A stretch of DNA of 64,000 bases from Bipolaris cookei (lineage: Eukaryota; Ascomycota; Dothideomycetes; Pleosporales; Pleosporaceae): assembly GCA_002286855.1 (NCBI GenBank), contig NRSV01000096.1:1-64000 (forward strand), given 5' to 3'. The notes beneath the pieces were generated by a model. That model saw nothing but the letters and a program-made list of their open reading frames with translations. It searched no databases and was not told the DNA's origin. Both the position numbers and the translations under genes were made by a program. Below, piece after piece: positions 45,652 through 57,343 of this stretch (within the stretch, counting starts at the first letter, position 1; the number at the start of each line of letters is the position of its first letter).

Positions 45652-47735
45652 ATGGAGCATATTCACAAGCGGGATGTGCATACTTCGCATACGGAGCGTA
45701 GTAGTAGCACCGTGGAGATTCGGCAGGTTCAGAATGTTGCTTTTGCCGATGCTACGGCGAAGGCTAATGTTAGGCCGTGGACAAAGGCTATGTTCAAGGT
45801 TGGTTTGACAAAGTTATTCTTTTCTATTATACATTGTACTTTGCTTGCTGACTACGGCATAGTTGTACTTTTGCCTCTTCATCGCCACGCTCAACTCTTG
45901 CATCAACGGGTACGATGGATCGCTTATGGGCGCAATCAACAGCTATCATCAGTACCGCTCGTATTTTGGCTTCAATATCGATGAGGGTACGCCGACTACT
46001 GGAATCGTTTACGCCATTTATACGATTGGTAACCTTGTCGGCTCGTTTGTAGCGGGTCCAGCTACGGATTTTCGAGGACGAAAATGGGGAATGTTTATTG
46101 GCACTTCGATTATCATTGTCGGTGCCTGTATTCAAGCAACATGTGTCAACCTCGGCGGCTTCATGGGCGGTCGTTTTATTCTGGGCTTTGGTGTCGCCAT
46201 CACATCGACCGCTGGACCAGCATATGTATCTGAAATGGCCCATCCTTCCTACCGCGGCGTCTGCACCGGAATCTTTAACACATTCTGGTACGTCGGCGGC
46301 ATTCCCGGATCCTTCGTACCCTACAGCACAAGCAACATCCCCGGCACGCAATCCTGGCGTATTCCCGTCTGGCTCCAACTCATTTTCGCGGGCATCGTCT
46401 TCTGCTGCTCACCATTCCTGCCCGAAACCCCCCGCTGGCTCATTGCCAACGACCGCCATGAGGAAGCCTTAAACACCATGGCGCGGCTGCACGGCGAAGG
46501 TGACCGCGACTCGCCCATCGTCAAGCTCGAATACAAAGAAATGGTCGAAGACATCAGCGTCACGGGCTCCGACAAACGCTGGTGGGACTACCGCGAACTC
46601 TTTAACTCGCGCGAGGCCCGCTACAGAACCATGCTCGTTCTCGCCATGGCGTTCTTTGGCCAGTGGTCCGGCAACGGGCCCGTCTCCTACTACTACCCTA
46701 CCATGCTGCAAGGGGCTGGCATAAACAACAATCACACCCGTCTCCTGTACAACGGCATGCAAAACGTTGTTTCGTTCAGCGGCGCCATTTTCGGCGCCAT
46801 CTACACGGATTCCTGGGGCAGACGACCGCAACTGCTTGTTTCGACGGCGATGCTCGTCTTTATCTTTGCCATTGTGTGTGCGCTTGTTGCGACAAACTTG
46901 AAGACGGGACCCGATGGGCAGCCGGTTTATCTGGGGAATAATCGGACACCCGAAATTAAGAGACCTGGTCAGGCCAAGGCGGTTATTGCGTTTGTGTTTA
47001 TCTGTGGGTTCGTGTATAGTGTGGGTTACACGCCATTGCAGCAATTGTATCCCGTGGAGTGTCTGCGGTATGAGTCTCGTGCAAAGGGCATGGCGTTTTA
47101 TAACTTTTGGGTTAACATTGCGAATTTCTACAATACGTTTGTGACGGGGATTGCGTTTTCCGGGGCAGGTTGGAAGGTATGTTTTCCCTGACTCGCTCTT
47201 CACTTCCTTATTAAAAGATTGCTACACACAACAGTATCTCATACATACTAACGTACGGCGATAGTACTACCTCCTCTTCATCTTCTGGGACATTTTCGAA
47301 TTCATCTTCATCTACTTCTTCTTCGTCGAAACGCGCCGCCGCACCCTCGAGGAAATAAGCGACATCTTCAACGCAAAGAAACCCGTCAAACACTCCCTCA
47401 ACAAAACCAGTATTCTCGTCCACGCAAACGGCCGCGGTGTCACTGAGATGGTGGATGAGGAAGAAAGAGTCGTGGAGCGCGATTTTGCGAATAGCGCATT
47501 TGTGCGGCCGGGGCAGGGATCCCAGCCGAGGGATAGCGGTGCGAGTGAGGGGAAGCTGATTTGGAGAGATGAGCTGAGGGATAAGGTTATGGATGTGGGG
47601 AGGGGTAGTGCGGAGAGCGATATGGCGAGGGAGGAGGCGCGGTATGCGGGAGGGGGGTTTGCGGGGAATGCGTGGAGGGAGGAGAGGGAGCCGTGGTATG
47701 CGTCTTCGCCCATGTCTTCGCCAAGAAGCCTATAG
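45652..47735 (+). CDS. MFS sugar transporter (fungal lactose-permease/hexose type)
   Basis: A plasma-membrane sugar/proton symporter by family. Exons 45652-45798, 45863-47176 and 47265-47735 join to about 643 aa. Twelve hydrophobic segments are visible. Signatures are NGYDGSLMGAI in helix 1, DFRGRKWGM in loop 2-3, PETPRWLIANDR before the central loop, DSWGRRPQ in loop 8-9, and QLYPVECLRYESRAKGM followed by FFVETRRRTLEEI after helix 12. The C-terminal tail (about 120 residues, Arg/Glu/Gly-rich) is longer than usual. The PVECLRYE form is common in the Lac12-like fungal branch. Substrate not predictable. It converges with the cytochrome-b5-domain gene. Confidence 0.88.
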
Positions 47736-48032
47736 CAGTTTTGTTAGTAAATTCTCTTTTCGGTTTTCTCCTTTTTATATACCAGAATGGGCTGGATCGT
47801 TTGGATCTTTGTACCTTTTTACATGTAAATATGTATACCTTTGCTTTGTATTATCACATGATGTATGTCTCATCTTCTTGAGCATAGCTTGATAGAACTA
47901 CTGCGTTTATCAACAAACAATGAAAAAAAAACTTTGGTTTTACCAATAAGTTAGTCTTCCTTACTCTTACCCTATGAGAATCCACAAAACTCCACGCAAT
48001 GCATCCCGTCTACAAAAGGGGGGTATCACACG

Positions 48033-49217
48033 TCAATCCATATCCTCTAGATCACCCTCTACCGCCTTAGGTACCTGCTCCTCGCTAACCATAATACCTA
48101 CCATGCACTCGCCAAGCATATTTTCCCAATTGACCCACGGATGCACTTCCATGAACAACTTCGTCCCGTCTTTACCCGCTGCGCGACGGAGCTCGCCTTC
48201 TCCACCGGGATGAAACGGGAGATAGGGCGAGATATTGTACACCTTTCCTTGATAGCTTGACCACGCATCTCTGCCCTTACGCCCATTCTTCTCCTTCAGC
48301 ATAGCCGGTGTAACACGAATCATGGAGTCGACGCCAGACAGGTTTTTGCCGGATTTCTGCAGGTAGGCCCAGTCGAGCGGTGAGTGGCCCGGCGACAAGA
48401 GCACTTTGCCCCGTGCATTTGGTGTCTTGATGGTGGGGCCTGCGCTTGGCGGGACCCCAAGACCTCCGTTTGAAGTGGGCGGGCCTCGATTTGGAAGCGG
48501 TCCGCGGTTCGGTAGAGGACCGGTGGTGGGTACGCGCATAGATTGTGAGGAAGTGGAGCTGAGAAGGGGACGTAGACTCGAGGCTGCGACTTTCGGTGGC
48601 GGCATGAGAGACGTAGTGGGTTTAGGAGGTGGCGCCATAAGGGTCGGCTTTTGAGGTGGAGGCATGGCAAATTGAGGAGGCGCTTGAGAGGCTCTTTGTG
48701 CCGAGTTCATAGCTGGAAATGAAGGCGGTGGCAGATTGTCTTCCTCCTCTTCGTCCGAACTGTCGTGCTCGTTGAGCGTGAAGGAGGGCACTGAAGATGC
48801 ATTATCGTCTGCTTTCGGCATAGCTTTTGGTGTAGACTCGAGAGATGGGCTTTTGCCAATCCCATCAATTGCTTCATGGTTAGATGGAGACTTGAGCTCT
48901 ATGCGCTCCTCCCTGGCCGTGGTGGGGCCTTCTTTGTTGCCATTCTGCGACTTATCGGGTATCGTGCTCGTTCCTGGTCGGCTGAGACGAGTGACAAAGG
49001 CAAGCCATGTCGAGGGTGGGCGCTGGTAGACAAGGAAAGAAAGCGACAAGGCGAAAATGGAGAGGGCAACAAGCATGTCTTTGATGTAAAGAGCGAAGGG
49101 GTGACTCGGCCCCGGGGAATTAGGAAGAAGAGAGCCAGCGCCGAGGCTCAATGCGCATTCAGGGTTTGTAGGGCTGAACGAGATTGCGCCAACCGCCGAT
49201 GACTTCACGCGCCGCAT
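48033..49217 (-). CDS. Membrane-anchored cytochrome b5-like heme-binding protein
   Basis: A single exon of 394 aa from the ATG at 49217; the frame is open further upstream without an ATG. A hydrophobic segment at about 52-70 (MLVALSIFALSLSFLVYQ) suggests an N-terminal ER or outer-membrane anchor. The middle is disordered, acidic then Pro-rich, with a repeated GPLPNRGPLPNRGP. The C-terminal ~100 residues are a cytochrome b5 fold: WSSYQGKVYNISPYLPFHPGG with heme ligands H336 and H359 (MEVHPWVNW). The domain resembles the fungal Irc21-type b5 proteins, with no fused reductase. Its start lies 281 bases from that of the divergent NAPRT gene, so the promoter is shared. Confidence 0.8.
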   Translation of the reverse strand: MRRVKSSAVGAISFSPTNPECALSLGAGSLLPNSPGPSHPFALYIKDMLVALSIFALSLSFLVYQRPPSTWLAFVTRLSRPGTSTIPDKSQNGNKEGPTTAREERIELKSPSNHEAIDGIGKSPSLESTPKAMPKADDNASSVPSFTLNEHDSSDEEEEDNLPPPSFPAMNSAQRASQAPPQFAMPPPQKPTLMAPPPKPTTSLMPPPKVAASSLRPLLSSTSSQSMRVPTTGPLPNRGPLPNRGPPTSNGGLGVPPSAGPTIKTPNARGKVLLSPGHSPLDWAYLQKSGKNLSGVDSMIRVTPAMLKEKNGRKGRDAWSSYQGKVYNISPYLPFHPGGEGELRRAAGKDGTKLFMEVHPWVNWENMLGECMVGIMVSEEQVPKAVEGDLEDMD

Positions 49218-49498
49218 AATGACAGCAATCGGAAGAATCCATGTCAAAAGAAAGGTAACTTTTTTTCTGTGGGCACAGTAAAAGCGATCGCACCAGGAAA
49301 CTACATAACACTCTCCCACCTCTTGCTTCTCACCATTCCAACTACATGTTTGCAATTATCTGACCCACTCAACGCGCTACTTTACTACTGTTCTACATAG
49401 AAACCCGCGCCTGCCCCACCACCCCTCCATTGACTGCTATCAGAAGCCGCGACCGGACGCTGCAATTCACCCTGAGGCTCTAATCCCGGCGCAACTCA
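49218..49498. promoter_or_regulatory. Bidirectional promoter of the b5-domain and NAPRT genes
   Basis: Only 281 bases separate the two divergent start codons, so both core promoters must lie here. No TATA box is seen. The sequence just upstream of 49499 is C-rich (CCTGCCCCACCACCCC). Confidence 0.5.
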
Positions 49499-51059
49499 AT
49501 GGCGGCCAAACCAGCAACCCTGCCCGAGGGCATCTTCTCCCTCTTGGACACGGATCTTTACAAACTGACTATGCAATGTTGCATATTAAAGTTTTTCCCT
49601 GATATCGCAGTCACATATGGTTTCACCAACCGCACGCCAGACAAGAAACTCAGTCGCGCAGCCTTCAAATGGCTGCAGGCCCAAGTAGATAGTTTGTACA
49701 GGCACTTCCATGGCCATGTACGTGCTAACCCCTTGTAGAACTCGAGAATGTGTCCGTTTCCGACGAAGAGCTCAAATTTCTGAAAGATAGCTGTCCCTAC
49801 CTAAACGCGCAATACCTGCATTTCCTCTCTACCTTTCGCTTGAAGCCCTCGAAACAGCTTAGACTATCCTTTACGCCCGTGAATGACACAGGATCAGACG
49901 GCGATCACGGCGATTTTCACATACACACCGAGGGCCTATGGCTCGACACGATCCTGTACGAGATTCCGCTATTGGCACTTGTGAGTGAGGCATACTTCAA
50001 GTTTGTCGAAACAGACTGGAACCATGAGGGCCAAGTCGAGAAGGCATACCAGAAAGGAAAGGCGCTGCTAGAAGGAGGCTGCATTTTTTCAGAGTTTGGC
50101 TCGAGGAGGCGGCGAGATTATCACACTCAAGACCTGGTATTGCAGGGTTTGCGCCGGGCAGCTGACGAGGGTACCAAGCTAGGATGGAAGGGAAAGCTGT
50201 CGGGAACCAGCAATGTTCATTTTGCTATGAAACATGGACTCGTCCCTGTCGGCACTGTTGCGCACGAGTGGTTCATGGGCGTGGCGGCCATCACAAACAA
50301 CTACGAGAAAGCCAACGAGATTGCTCTCGAGTATTGGACCGCAACTTTTGGAGCTGGCGTCTTGAGCATTGCACTTACAGACACCTTTGGTACACCAGCG
50401 TTCCTGAAGGCCTTTAAAAAGCATATTCCTCGCCTTACAACTGCTGTGCCTGGAGGCAGTACAACGCTGCCATCATCAGAGAACACAACCACAAGCGATG
50501 CGGTACAAACCTTGGCTTCTACAAACCCACCTATCCAGGCGCCATACGATGGAGATGCGGCCTCGGAGAAGACATATGCTCAAGTATTCAACGGCGTGCG
50601 CCAAGACTCTGGCGATCCCCTAGAATTCATCAAGATGATGCGTGACTTTTACGAAAAAGAGGGTATCAAAGACAAGAAGACGATTGTCTTTTCCGACTCT
50701 CTCAACCTCGAACTCTGCTTCAAGTACAAGGCAGCAGCAGAGAAGCAAGGGTTCCAGCCAACCTTTGGCGTAGGCACGTTCTTGACGAGTACGTATTCAA
50801 GGAGCCGTGGAAGCTGGACACATGACTAACTAGAACAGATGATTTTGTCGAAACATCCACGGGGAAGAAGTCTGTACCCCTGAATATTGTTATCAAGATT
50901 GCATCTGCACAGGGCCGTCATGCAGTTAAGATTAGCGACAATATTGGTAAGAATACGGGGGATCAGGCAACGGTGGATGAGGTCAAGCAGCGTCTTGGAT
51001 ACCAAGAGAAGTCGTGGGTTGGCGGAGATGAGCGGACGCGATGGGGTAGTGCGAAGTAG
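49499..51059 (+). CDS. npt1: Nicotinate phosphoribosyltransferase (NAD salvage)
   Basis: Converts nicotinate and PRPP (with ATP) to nicotinate mononucleotide in the Preiss-Handler route to NAD. Exons 49499-49691, 49739-50788 and 50839-51059 join to about 487 aa. Motifs are LLDTDLYKLTMQ near the start, EFGSRRRR, SGTSNVHFA, VGTVAHEWFMG (carrying the histidine of the family active site), GVRQDSGDP and the C-terminal KISDNIGKNTGD. Intron 1 uses the weak donor GTTTGT, chosen because it is the only one that restores frame and the conserved QVDKLENV junction. A 40-residue low-complexity insert (Thr/Ser-rich) lies at about 305-345. It shares its promoter with the divergent b5 gene. Confidence 0.92.
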
Positions 51060-52185
51060 GGAGACGACTAGTGGTATTGGGTAAAGTAGCGGTTCTACTA
51101 GGTGGTTTGGCAAATGTAAGCGGTCGACCCGTGGAGTGCGTTACTAGGGTCTTGGTCACTAGCTAGTCTCAGTTGTTATGGAAAAATATTTAAAAGAAAT
51201 ATAGAAGGGACTCATCTAACCCTATGCCCGCACTCTGTATTTTGGTGCAAAAACGTAGAAAGGGGGTCACTTTTGACATAGGTGTTATGTAAAACAAAGG
51301 AGGCATATCAACAAGGTCACTACGTCAGCAACTTAGGCAAGATGACTTGGATCGAACTACCTAAATTTGGTGAAGTGATTGGTAGGAAAACTTCCATAGT
51401 GCTGACACTGATTTGATCCAGCACGCAGCGGCGGCTAACTGCAAGCCAAATGCCCGCTTCCCAGCGTTTGCAGACTTCCGTCGACTCTAAGACGATGATC
51501 TATCTCTCCGACGATCTCATCAAATTTAGACTATCCACTCTTTGTATCAGAAGCTAGAAAAGAAGAAGTTGAATTATGTACACGATTAAGAAATAGAGAG
51601 ATCCTGTACTATCCGAGTGCAACTATTACACACCGCAGTTATCCTTGTCCATAACCATGCAAATGAATGACTTGACTGCGCCGCAACCCCATTAATTAAA
51701 TTGCTGCAAATCTTACACACCAAAACAACACATGTTAACCAAAAGTCTACATTGTTTCTCGCACTTCCAGCACTTGTGTTTATCTTTTTCCTTCAAAGCC
51801 TGCCCGATTGGTTAATAGCTTAATTTAATCCTCTGGCCAGGTACATAAGGCATTTAGGTATATTGGCTACGCCCTATCCTGTATTCAAAGACTTGGCACT
51901 GGGATTAGGGTGAATTTTAATCGACGGAACGGCAAGGCAAACCAAAGCAACGCACGGAGGGTATGGCACGGCTACCATGCAGTCTGGCTCGCCAATCAGC
52001 CAAGGGCAAAGGATACTACTAGCTATACGTAGATAATCGTTAGCACCTGGTATGTATCAGAACTTATAGGAGCTACGTGCTTGTCATGTACCTAGAGGCC
52101 GTTTAGTCGCAAGTCAATCACAACCTTTGTTCAATTTCTACTTTCGTCTATATCTATCACCCAAGACAAAAACCATCGCAAACAT
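51060..52185. other. AT-rich gene-free stretch
   Basis: About 1.1 kb with no recognisable gene or repeat. Many short AT runs suggest degenerate DNA. It leads into a pseudogene, so it may be a decayed former promoter region. Confidence 0.4.
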
Positions 52186-53745
52186 GAGCCCTGAATCAGG
52201 TACTGGCATAATATTCATAGCAATGTCAACAGCACAGACTGAAGCCTCAGAAAACGGTCCCCAGCCAAACAAACCCTATTCACCGCGCTGACCAAACAAC
52301 CCAAGTCGTCTCTCGCACCGAGCAAGTACGTCTGAACAACTTGCCCCCAATCTCAGTAATCCAAATTCACTCAACAGTCCAAATAGAACTTACTACCCAC
52401 CATTAAAAGCCCAAGAGATTGGCCCCGAGCCCATAAATGAACAGCAACACTAATACCCTTGGCCTTCTTGTTTCTCCAAGCACTCACCGAAACCATGCTC
52501 GTCTCCATGGAAAAAACCAAGTCTCGAGCGACTTGAAGATAACGAGGCTCTAGGAGTGGATTCTACGCAATTCTCTTGTTCTAGTAGGCATTGGCTTCAG
52601 TCCACTCATCCTCACTCCTTTGTCCGAAGTGTACGGTCGCAAACCCATCTCGTTGAGCGGGAGTGCGGTTTTTCTTATTTGGAATACGGGATGTGGAGCT
52701 GCTCCGAATCTCGAGTTGTTTCTCGTTTTCCGGCTTCTGTCGGGGTTTGGGGCTTGTGTTGCGGTTGCTATTGCTGGGGGCTTGCTGAGTGATCTTTGGG
52801 GTGCGGAAGAGAGGAGTAAAGTATTTGCAGTGTATATGGCTGCACCGCTTCTCGGCCCTGTTCTGGGTCCCATATTCGGGGCGTTCATTTCTGAAGGCGC
52901 GAACTGGAAGTGGACATTTTGGATGACGTCGATAGCTACGGGTGTGGACATGGCTGTAGCGTTGTTGTTTGTCAAAGAGACGTATGAGCCGAAGATGCGT
53001 CGGGTTTTTGCTAAAACATCTCAGCACCAAGACCAGGCTGTGGGTACAGAAAAGAGCACCGCTTTTTTTGGACCTCATGAGAGATAACCTCCAAAGACCG
53101 TTCCACATGTTCGCCACACAACCTATCGTCCAGCTTCTGGCCTCTTGTACGGAACCATGTTCCTCTTCCTCTACATGTACCCTCTCATGTGGAATAAGCT
53201 ATATCATCAAAGCATCCAAATCGGGAGTCTGAATTACATTTCCGCCGCAATAGGCTACGTAGTCGGTGTCAATGTCGCGTGACACCTCAACGACTGGATC
53301 TACGTCAAACCCAAAGCCCGCAACGGTGGTGTAGGGAAAGCTGAATTTCGTGTTCCGGCTATGATTGTAGGTACGTTTCTTGTGCCTGTTGGGCTGATCT
53401 GGTGGGGATGGTCGGGCCAGGCGAGGATGCATTAGATCATGCTGAATGTTGTGCGCTTTATTTTTACCACTACGTAGATGCTATGTTTGCGCTAGTTGCG
53501 TTTCGCTCTTTTTGACTGACAGATATGCTAAGTATTCTGCTTCGGCTTTGTCGATAGCTCTGCTTACTCGAAGTTGCGCAGCGGCTTTTTTTTCCGCTTT
53601 TTGCGCCATACATGTTTGATCGTCTGAGGTTTGGGCTGGCTGCAACAGTACTGATAGCGGCGTTGACGGTTGTGGGCTTGGCGACTGTTACTATTCTTTG
53701 GTTCCGGGTGAACGGATCCGAGCTAAGAGCACATACTGTAAGGTA
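52186..53745 (+). pseudogene. Decayed MFS drug-type transporter (DHA1)
   Basis: An apparent start (ATGAGCCCTGAATCAG|GTACTGG) is followed by a broken N-terminal half with stops in DWPRAHK*TATLIP-like sequence. The best block (about 52600-53087) reads LTPLSEVYGRKPISLSGSAV and LGPVLGPIFGAFISEGANWK, clear DHA1 motifs. Later pieces (YGTMFLFLYMYPLMW, FPLFAPYMFDRLRFG, about 53612 onward) match the second half but sit in other frames. Several stops are TGA/TAG where CGA, TGG or CAG is expected. Multiple frameshifts and stops rule out function. Confidence 0.75.
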
Positions 53746-55380
53746 TTTACTTAGACTAGCTGGGATTAGAAGAGGTACATATGACATCATGCATATTCTT
53801 TGTTTTTGGCAATTCTTTTTGTATATTTAACTAAACTGGCAGCCATGACGTAAACTGTGAATGCACGTTTTAGGAAAGAGATGGATGCGGTATTGCTTTG
53901 TCGTATACTTTGCTATTATACCAACATCGACATGTAGACCCCTACGCACTAGTGATCAGTTAGAAAAACTCGAAGGTCTCATGGAGAACCATTTACCTTA
54001 TTAGTAGTTGTTTTTAGGCATATTTGTTAAACCGTAGTACCACTTCAGATTTTACTTTGATTGTTAGACGTGGAAATAATACTGTGGTTATGTTCCCTGA
54101 GGTTGGTTTGGACAAACTTATCCTAATGCATGCCATGAGTGCATTTCTCAACTCTGATCAAACCTGTGCTGCCACAAAGTGTATATTATTTCCATGACAG
54201 CATCTGATCTACATCGTCTTTAAGTTCAGTACAATAATTGAAGAGTAAAAACACTGGTGTGCTGGTGCCAATGGGGTTAATCAATCCAGTTGTTTAAATT
54301 TTTTATTGTGGTACGGAATTGTCGCACGTTCTAATTGGCCTATGTGTAAAGTGACCTTTGTTCTGAGCAGAAACCTATTTGCAAGTAGTGAAAGCGTCTT
54401 TACTGAGCCAAGCGGTGTGGATAACCCGTCTATGGAGTCTAGGAATAGGTATCTGGCTTTATGATTTTTAGAGCATTGGTGGTCCATTCCAGACTACCCA
54501 AAAAAGACGAGTTGAAAGTAAGTGTACTTTTCGTAGTGAGCCGCTTATAAATCTAGACTAGTGAATTCTGGGATAGCATCAAAATATGTAAGTATACCCA
54601 TGACACCTAGTTGGAATGTCTGCCGCACGCCTACATATTCCGTCGTATGTGCCAACAGGCGGTAGAGGGTGCTTTGAGTGCTAGCCTGCAGTAGTCATGA
54701 CGCGGAAAGGTAGCGTACATATGTATGTACGTGTGTACATACATGGTGGCAAGCTGAGCTGCGGGCGCAAGGCTGAGTCTGCTAGTACGTGGAGTAGACC
54801 CTGAATAGGCATGAGGCCAGCCACGGCTGCGTAAGCTCTTGGCTCTATCCAAGTCGACAGAAGTGGCGGAGTGGAGCGAGGTGGCGAGAGGTCAAGCCAG
54901 TCGTGTACATAGGTATGTACTGTCTAGATATATTGCAAGAGATGTGTAATATACGGAGACTGCAGTTGTTGGAGAGACAAAGTTAGTAAAAGGCCATTTA
55001 GGCCACACATGTGCGGTGAGCTGCAGCACAAGCCAATTTTAGAGGGACAAGGCGGGCCAACCGTCAGAGAAGCGCCGCCATTTTGCAGCTGACTGTTGGA
55101 ACGCCTGACCCAAAGTGGTTAGCGCGAGCGCCTCCTGCATCTGCCCTATCCACCCTTCACGCTCAGCCCAGAAAACATTCGCGGCCCCGAAACGCATTTA
55201 TCTTCTGCCTCAAGCCTTTGTCGACGACTGATTCGAGCCTGCGCGCGTTTGACATTTTCCGCCGTCTCCTCTTAGCCACCAGCCCGTCCCACTGCCGTGT
55301 GAGCTTTGCTTTGCGCGTCTGCACTTGGCCGTCTCAGGAGTCTCTCACGTCCACCCACACCACACCCATCCCGTTTCAGA
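53746..55380. promoter_or_regulatory. 1.6-kb spacer before the syntaxin gene
   Basis: No gene is recognised. A loose inverted repeat (GGAAATAATA at about 54070 and TATTATTTCC at about 54185) is too weak to call a MITE. A TATGTATG/TACATAC microsatellite-like stretch lies at about 54714-54745. The last ~250 bases are C-rich, typical of a 5' leader. Confidence 0.35.
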
Positions 55381-56518
55381 ATGAGCGTAAGTTCCCTCTA
55401 GCTCTACCCATACCGTGCGCTCCATCTCACTCTCTTCTGCAATACTCTTCACTCCGCCCAAACTCTAAACACCAAATTCTCTCTGCTGACCATGGCTGCT
55501 GCCGACCAACAGTACGGAAACAGAGGCTACGGCCAGATTGGCTCCGCTGGAGGCAACCCCTACGATGCGCGTGACCAGAGTGCAGGCTACGACAACTACG
55601 ACCGTATGTATCGCTGAATCGTGTCCATGGCGCTCTCGTCTAATGTCACATAGGTGATGTAGAGATGCAATCCTACCCTGGTGCCGGTGCCGACCCCAAC
55701 GCTATTCTCAATGAGTGCCGTGAAGTCGACCGCGCGCTCGACGACCTCGATGGCCAGCTCAATAACCTCGATCGCGTCTTCAGACAATCGCTGGCCCGCC
55801 CAGACATGCCCTCTGGCGAGATCAACAACCTTAGCTCTCAAATCATGACTGGCTACCGCGCACTTGTCACTCGCGTCAAAAACATCAAGTCGAAACCTGA
55901 TTCAGGTCACCCAAGGAACGCCCCTCAAGTTGGCAAGGTCGACCGCAGGCTCAAGGCCACCATCAACAGGTATCAGACACTCGAGTCAGACTTCCGAAGG
56001 GAATCGCAGGCGGCTGCTGAGCGCCAGTACCGCATTGTGCGCCCAGATGCTACCGAGGAAGAGGTTCGCGAGGCCGTTTCGGACCCTGATGCGCCCATCT
56101 TCCAGCAGGCTGTATGTTTCTTTACCTCCCCTGCCTGTCATCCAATACTGACGTTTCCCAGCTTATGAACTCCGACCGCCGTGGCCAAGCCTCGTCTACT
56201 CTGCGCAACGTCAAGGAGCGACATGAGGCCATTCAAAACATAGAACGTCAAATGATTGAGCTCGCCCAGCTGTTCCAAGATCTCGACCAGATTGTCCAGG
56301 AGCAAGAACCACTTGTCGCCAACATCGAACAAAAGGGCGAAGAAATCAATGATAACGTCAAGGCCGCCAATGTCGAGATTGACGGTGCCATCGACAAGGC
56401 CCGCGCCCGCAACCGCAAGAAGTGGTGGTGTGTCCTCATTGTGCTCATCATCATCATCATTATCGTTGTTATTGCTGTCGTGGTCACACAAGTCAACAAG
56501 TCTACCAGCCCCAAGTAA
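55381..56518 (+). CDS. sso1: Plasma-membrane syntaxin, Sso1/Psy1-type t-SNARE
   Basis: Drives exocytic vesicle fusion at the plasma membrane with Sec9 and a synaptobrevin. Preferred exons are 55381-55386 (MS), 55513-55603, 55654-56111 and 56162-56518, giving 303 aa. The N-terminus is Gly/Tyr-rich (YGNRGYGQIGSAGGNPYD). Residues about 50-180 form the Habc bundle (NECREVDRALDDLD). About residues 205-265 form the SNARE motif with the zero-layer Gln region (LFQDLDQIVQEQ). Residues about 276-298 (VLIVLIIIIIIVVIAVVVTQV) are a tail anchor. An in-frame ATG in the first intron (55492, MAAADQQ) gives an alternative 308-aa start. The MS|YG form matches the usual fungal Sso N-terminus. Confidence 0.9.
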
Positions 56519-57343
56519 GAAAACGATGTGCAATTTGCTGCACCCCCGGCGCATACCATGATTATTATACCCATATCCACCGTCTTCTTCATCAGTAGTC
56601 TTTTTTACCTAAAAGGCTGGTCCCATACACTATGTAATACGCCTTTGGTGGATATGCATACATACTCCCACTTTTCCCTTGTCATTTACTGTCTTGGTTA
56701 GAAAAATCAGCCTGTTATTGTCTCATTCGCCGCGCTTAGCGGCGACTTTTGTTCTCAGCGGCTCACGTCGGCCGTTTTTTATTTTTTGTAGCGATGGCTT
56801 GACTGCATTGTGGGGTTGCTTGAATTGTTGTTTTAGAACCCAGCCTACGGGCTGTTATTAAATCAAGAGGATTTAAAAAGTATATTTGACAATGGTGACG
56901 GATGTAATGGACCCAATCAATTACTACTGTGAAGACCCATCAGGCACGAATTAGCTGCAATCAGTACTCTGCGGCAAGAATCAATCTCTAAGGAGAGTTA
57001 TGCCGATGGAGTTTCCCCATAAGCTGTGCGGTTAATATACACAAGTGCCAAGCTAAATTTGCAGGTAATCTAAATGGCACAACATCCCGAGCGCAAACCC
57101 AATGCAGAGCAGCATACACCGACACTCTAACAAAGTGGAAACGCTGGACCGTACAGTCAAATTAATATCATGGAAACAAGCACGGAATAAGCATCCGGCC
57201 ATGCCATTTTGGCTACGGAAGGCAAAGCTTAGGAGTATGCATCCAAGAAGCATATATAACTATCCGTCTGGCTGCATCTTTAACCTCACCACAGTTTTGC
57301 AGTCACATCAACAGCAACCCTCCAACACAAAAAAAAATTAAGA
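56519..57343. promoter_or_regulatory. Spacer with a TATA box for the secreted-protein gene
   Basis: 825 bases without a gene. A clear TATATAA lies at 57254-57260, 84 bases before the downstream ATG. The left part is the syntaxin 3' end. Confidence 0.5.

Noticed and set aside
26999..49217. A possible secondary-metabolite or transporter cluster from the two MFS genes
   Set aside because: No polyketide synthase, peptide synthetase, P450 or regulator is present; the neighbours are housekeeping genes.
54068..54198. Inverted repeat GGAAATAATA / TATTATTTCC as a possible MITE
   Set aside because: Arms are only about 10-13 bases, AT-rich and imperfect, and no target duplication is visible.
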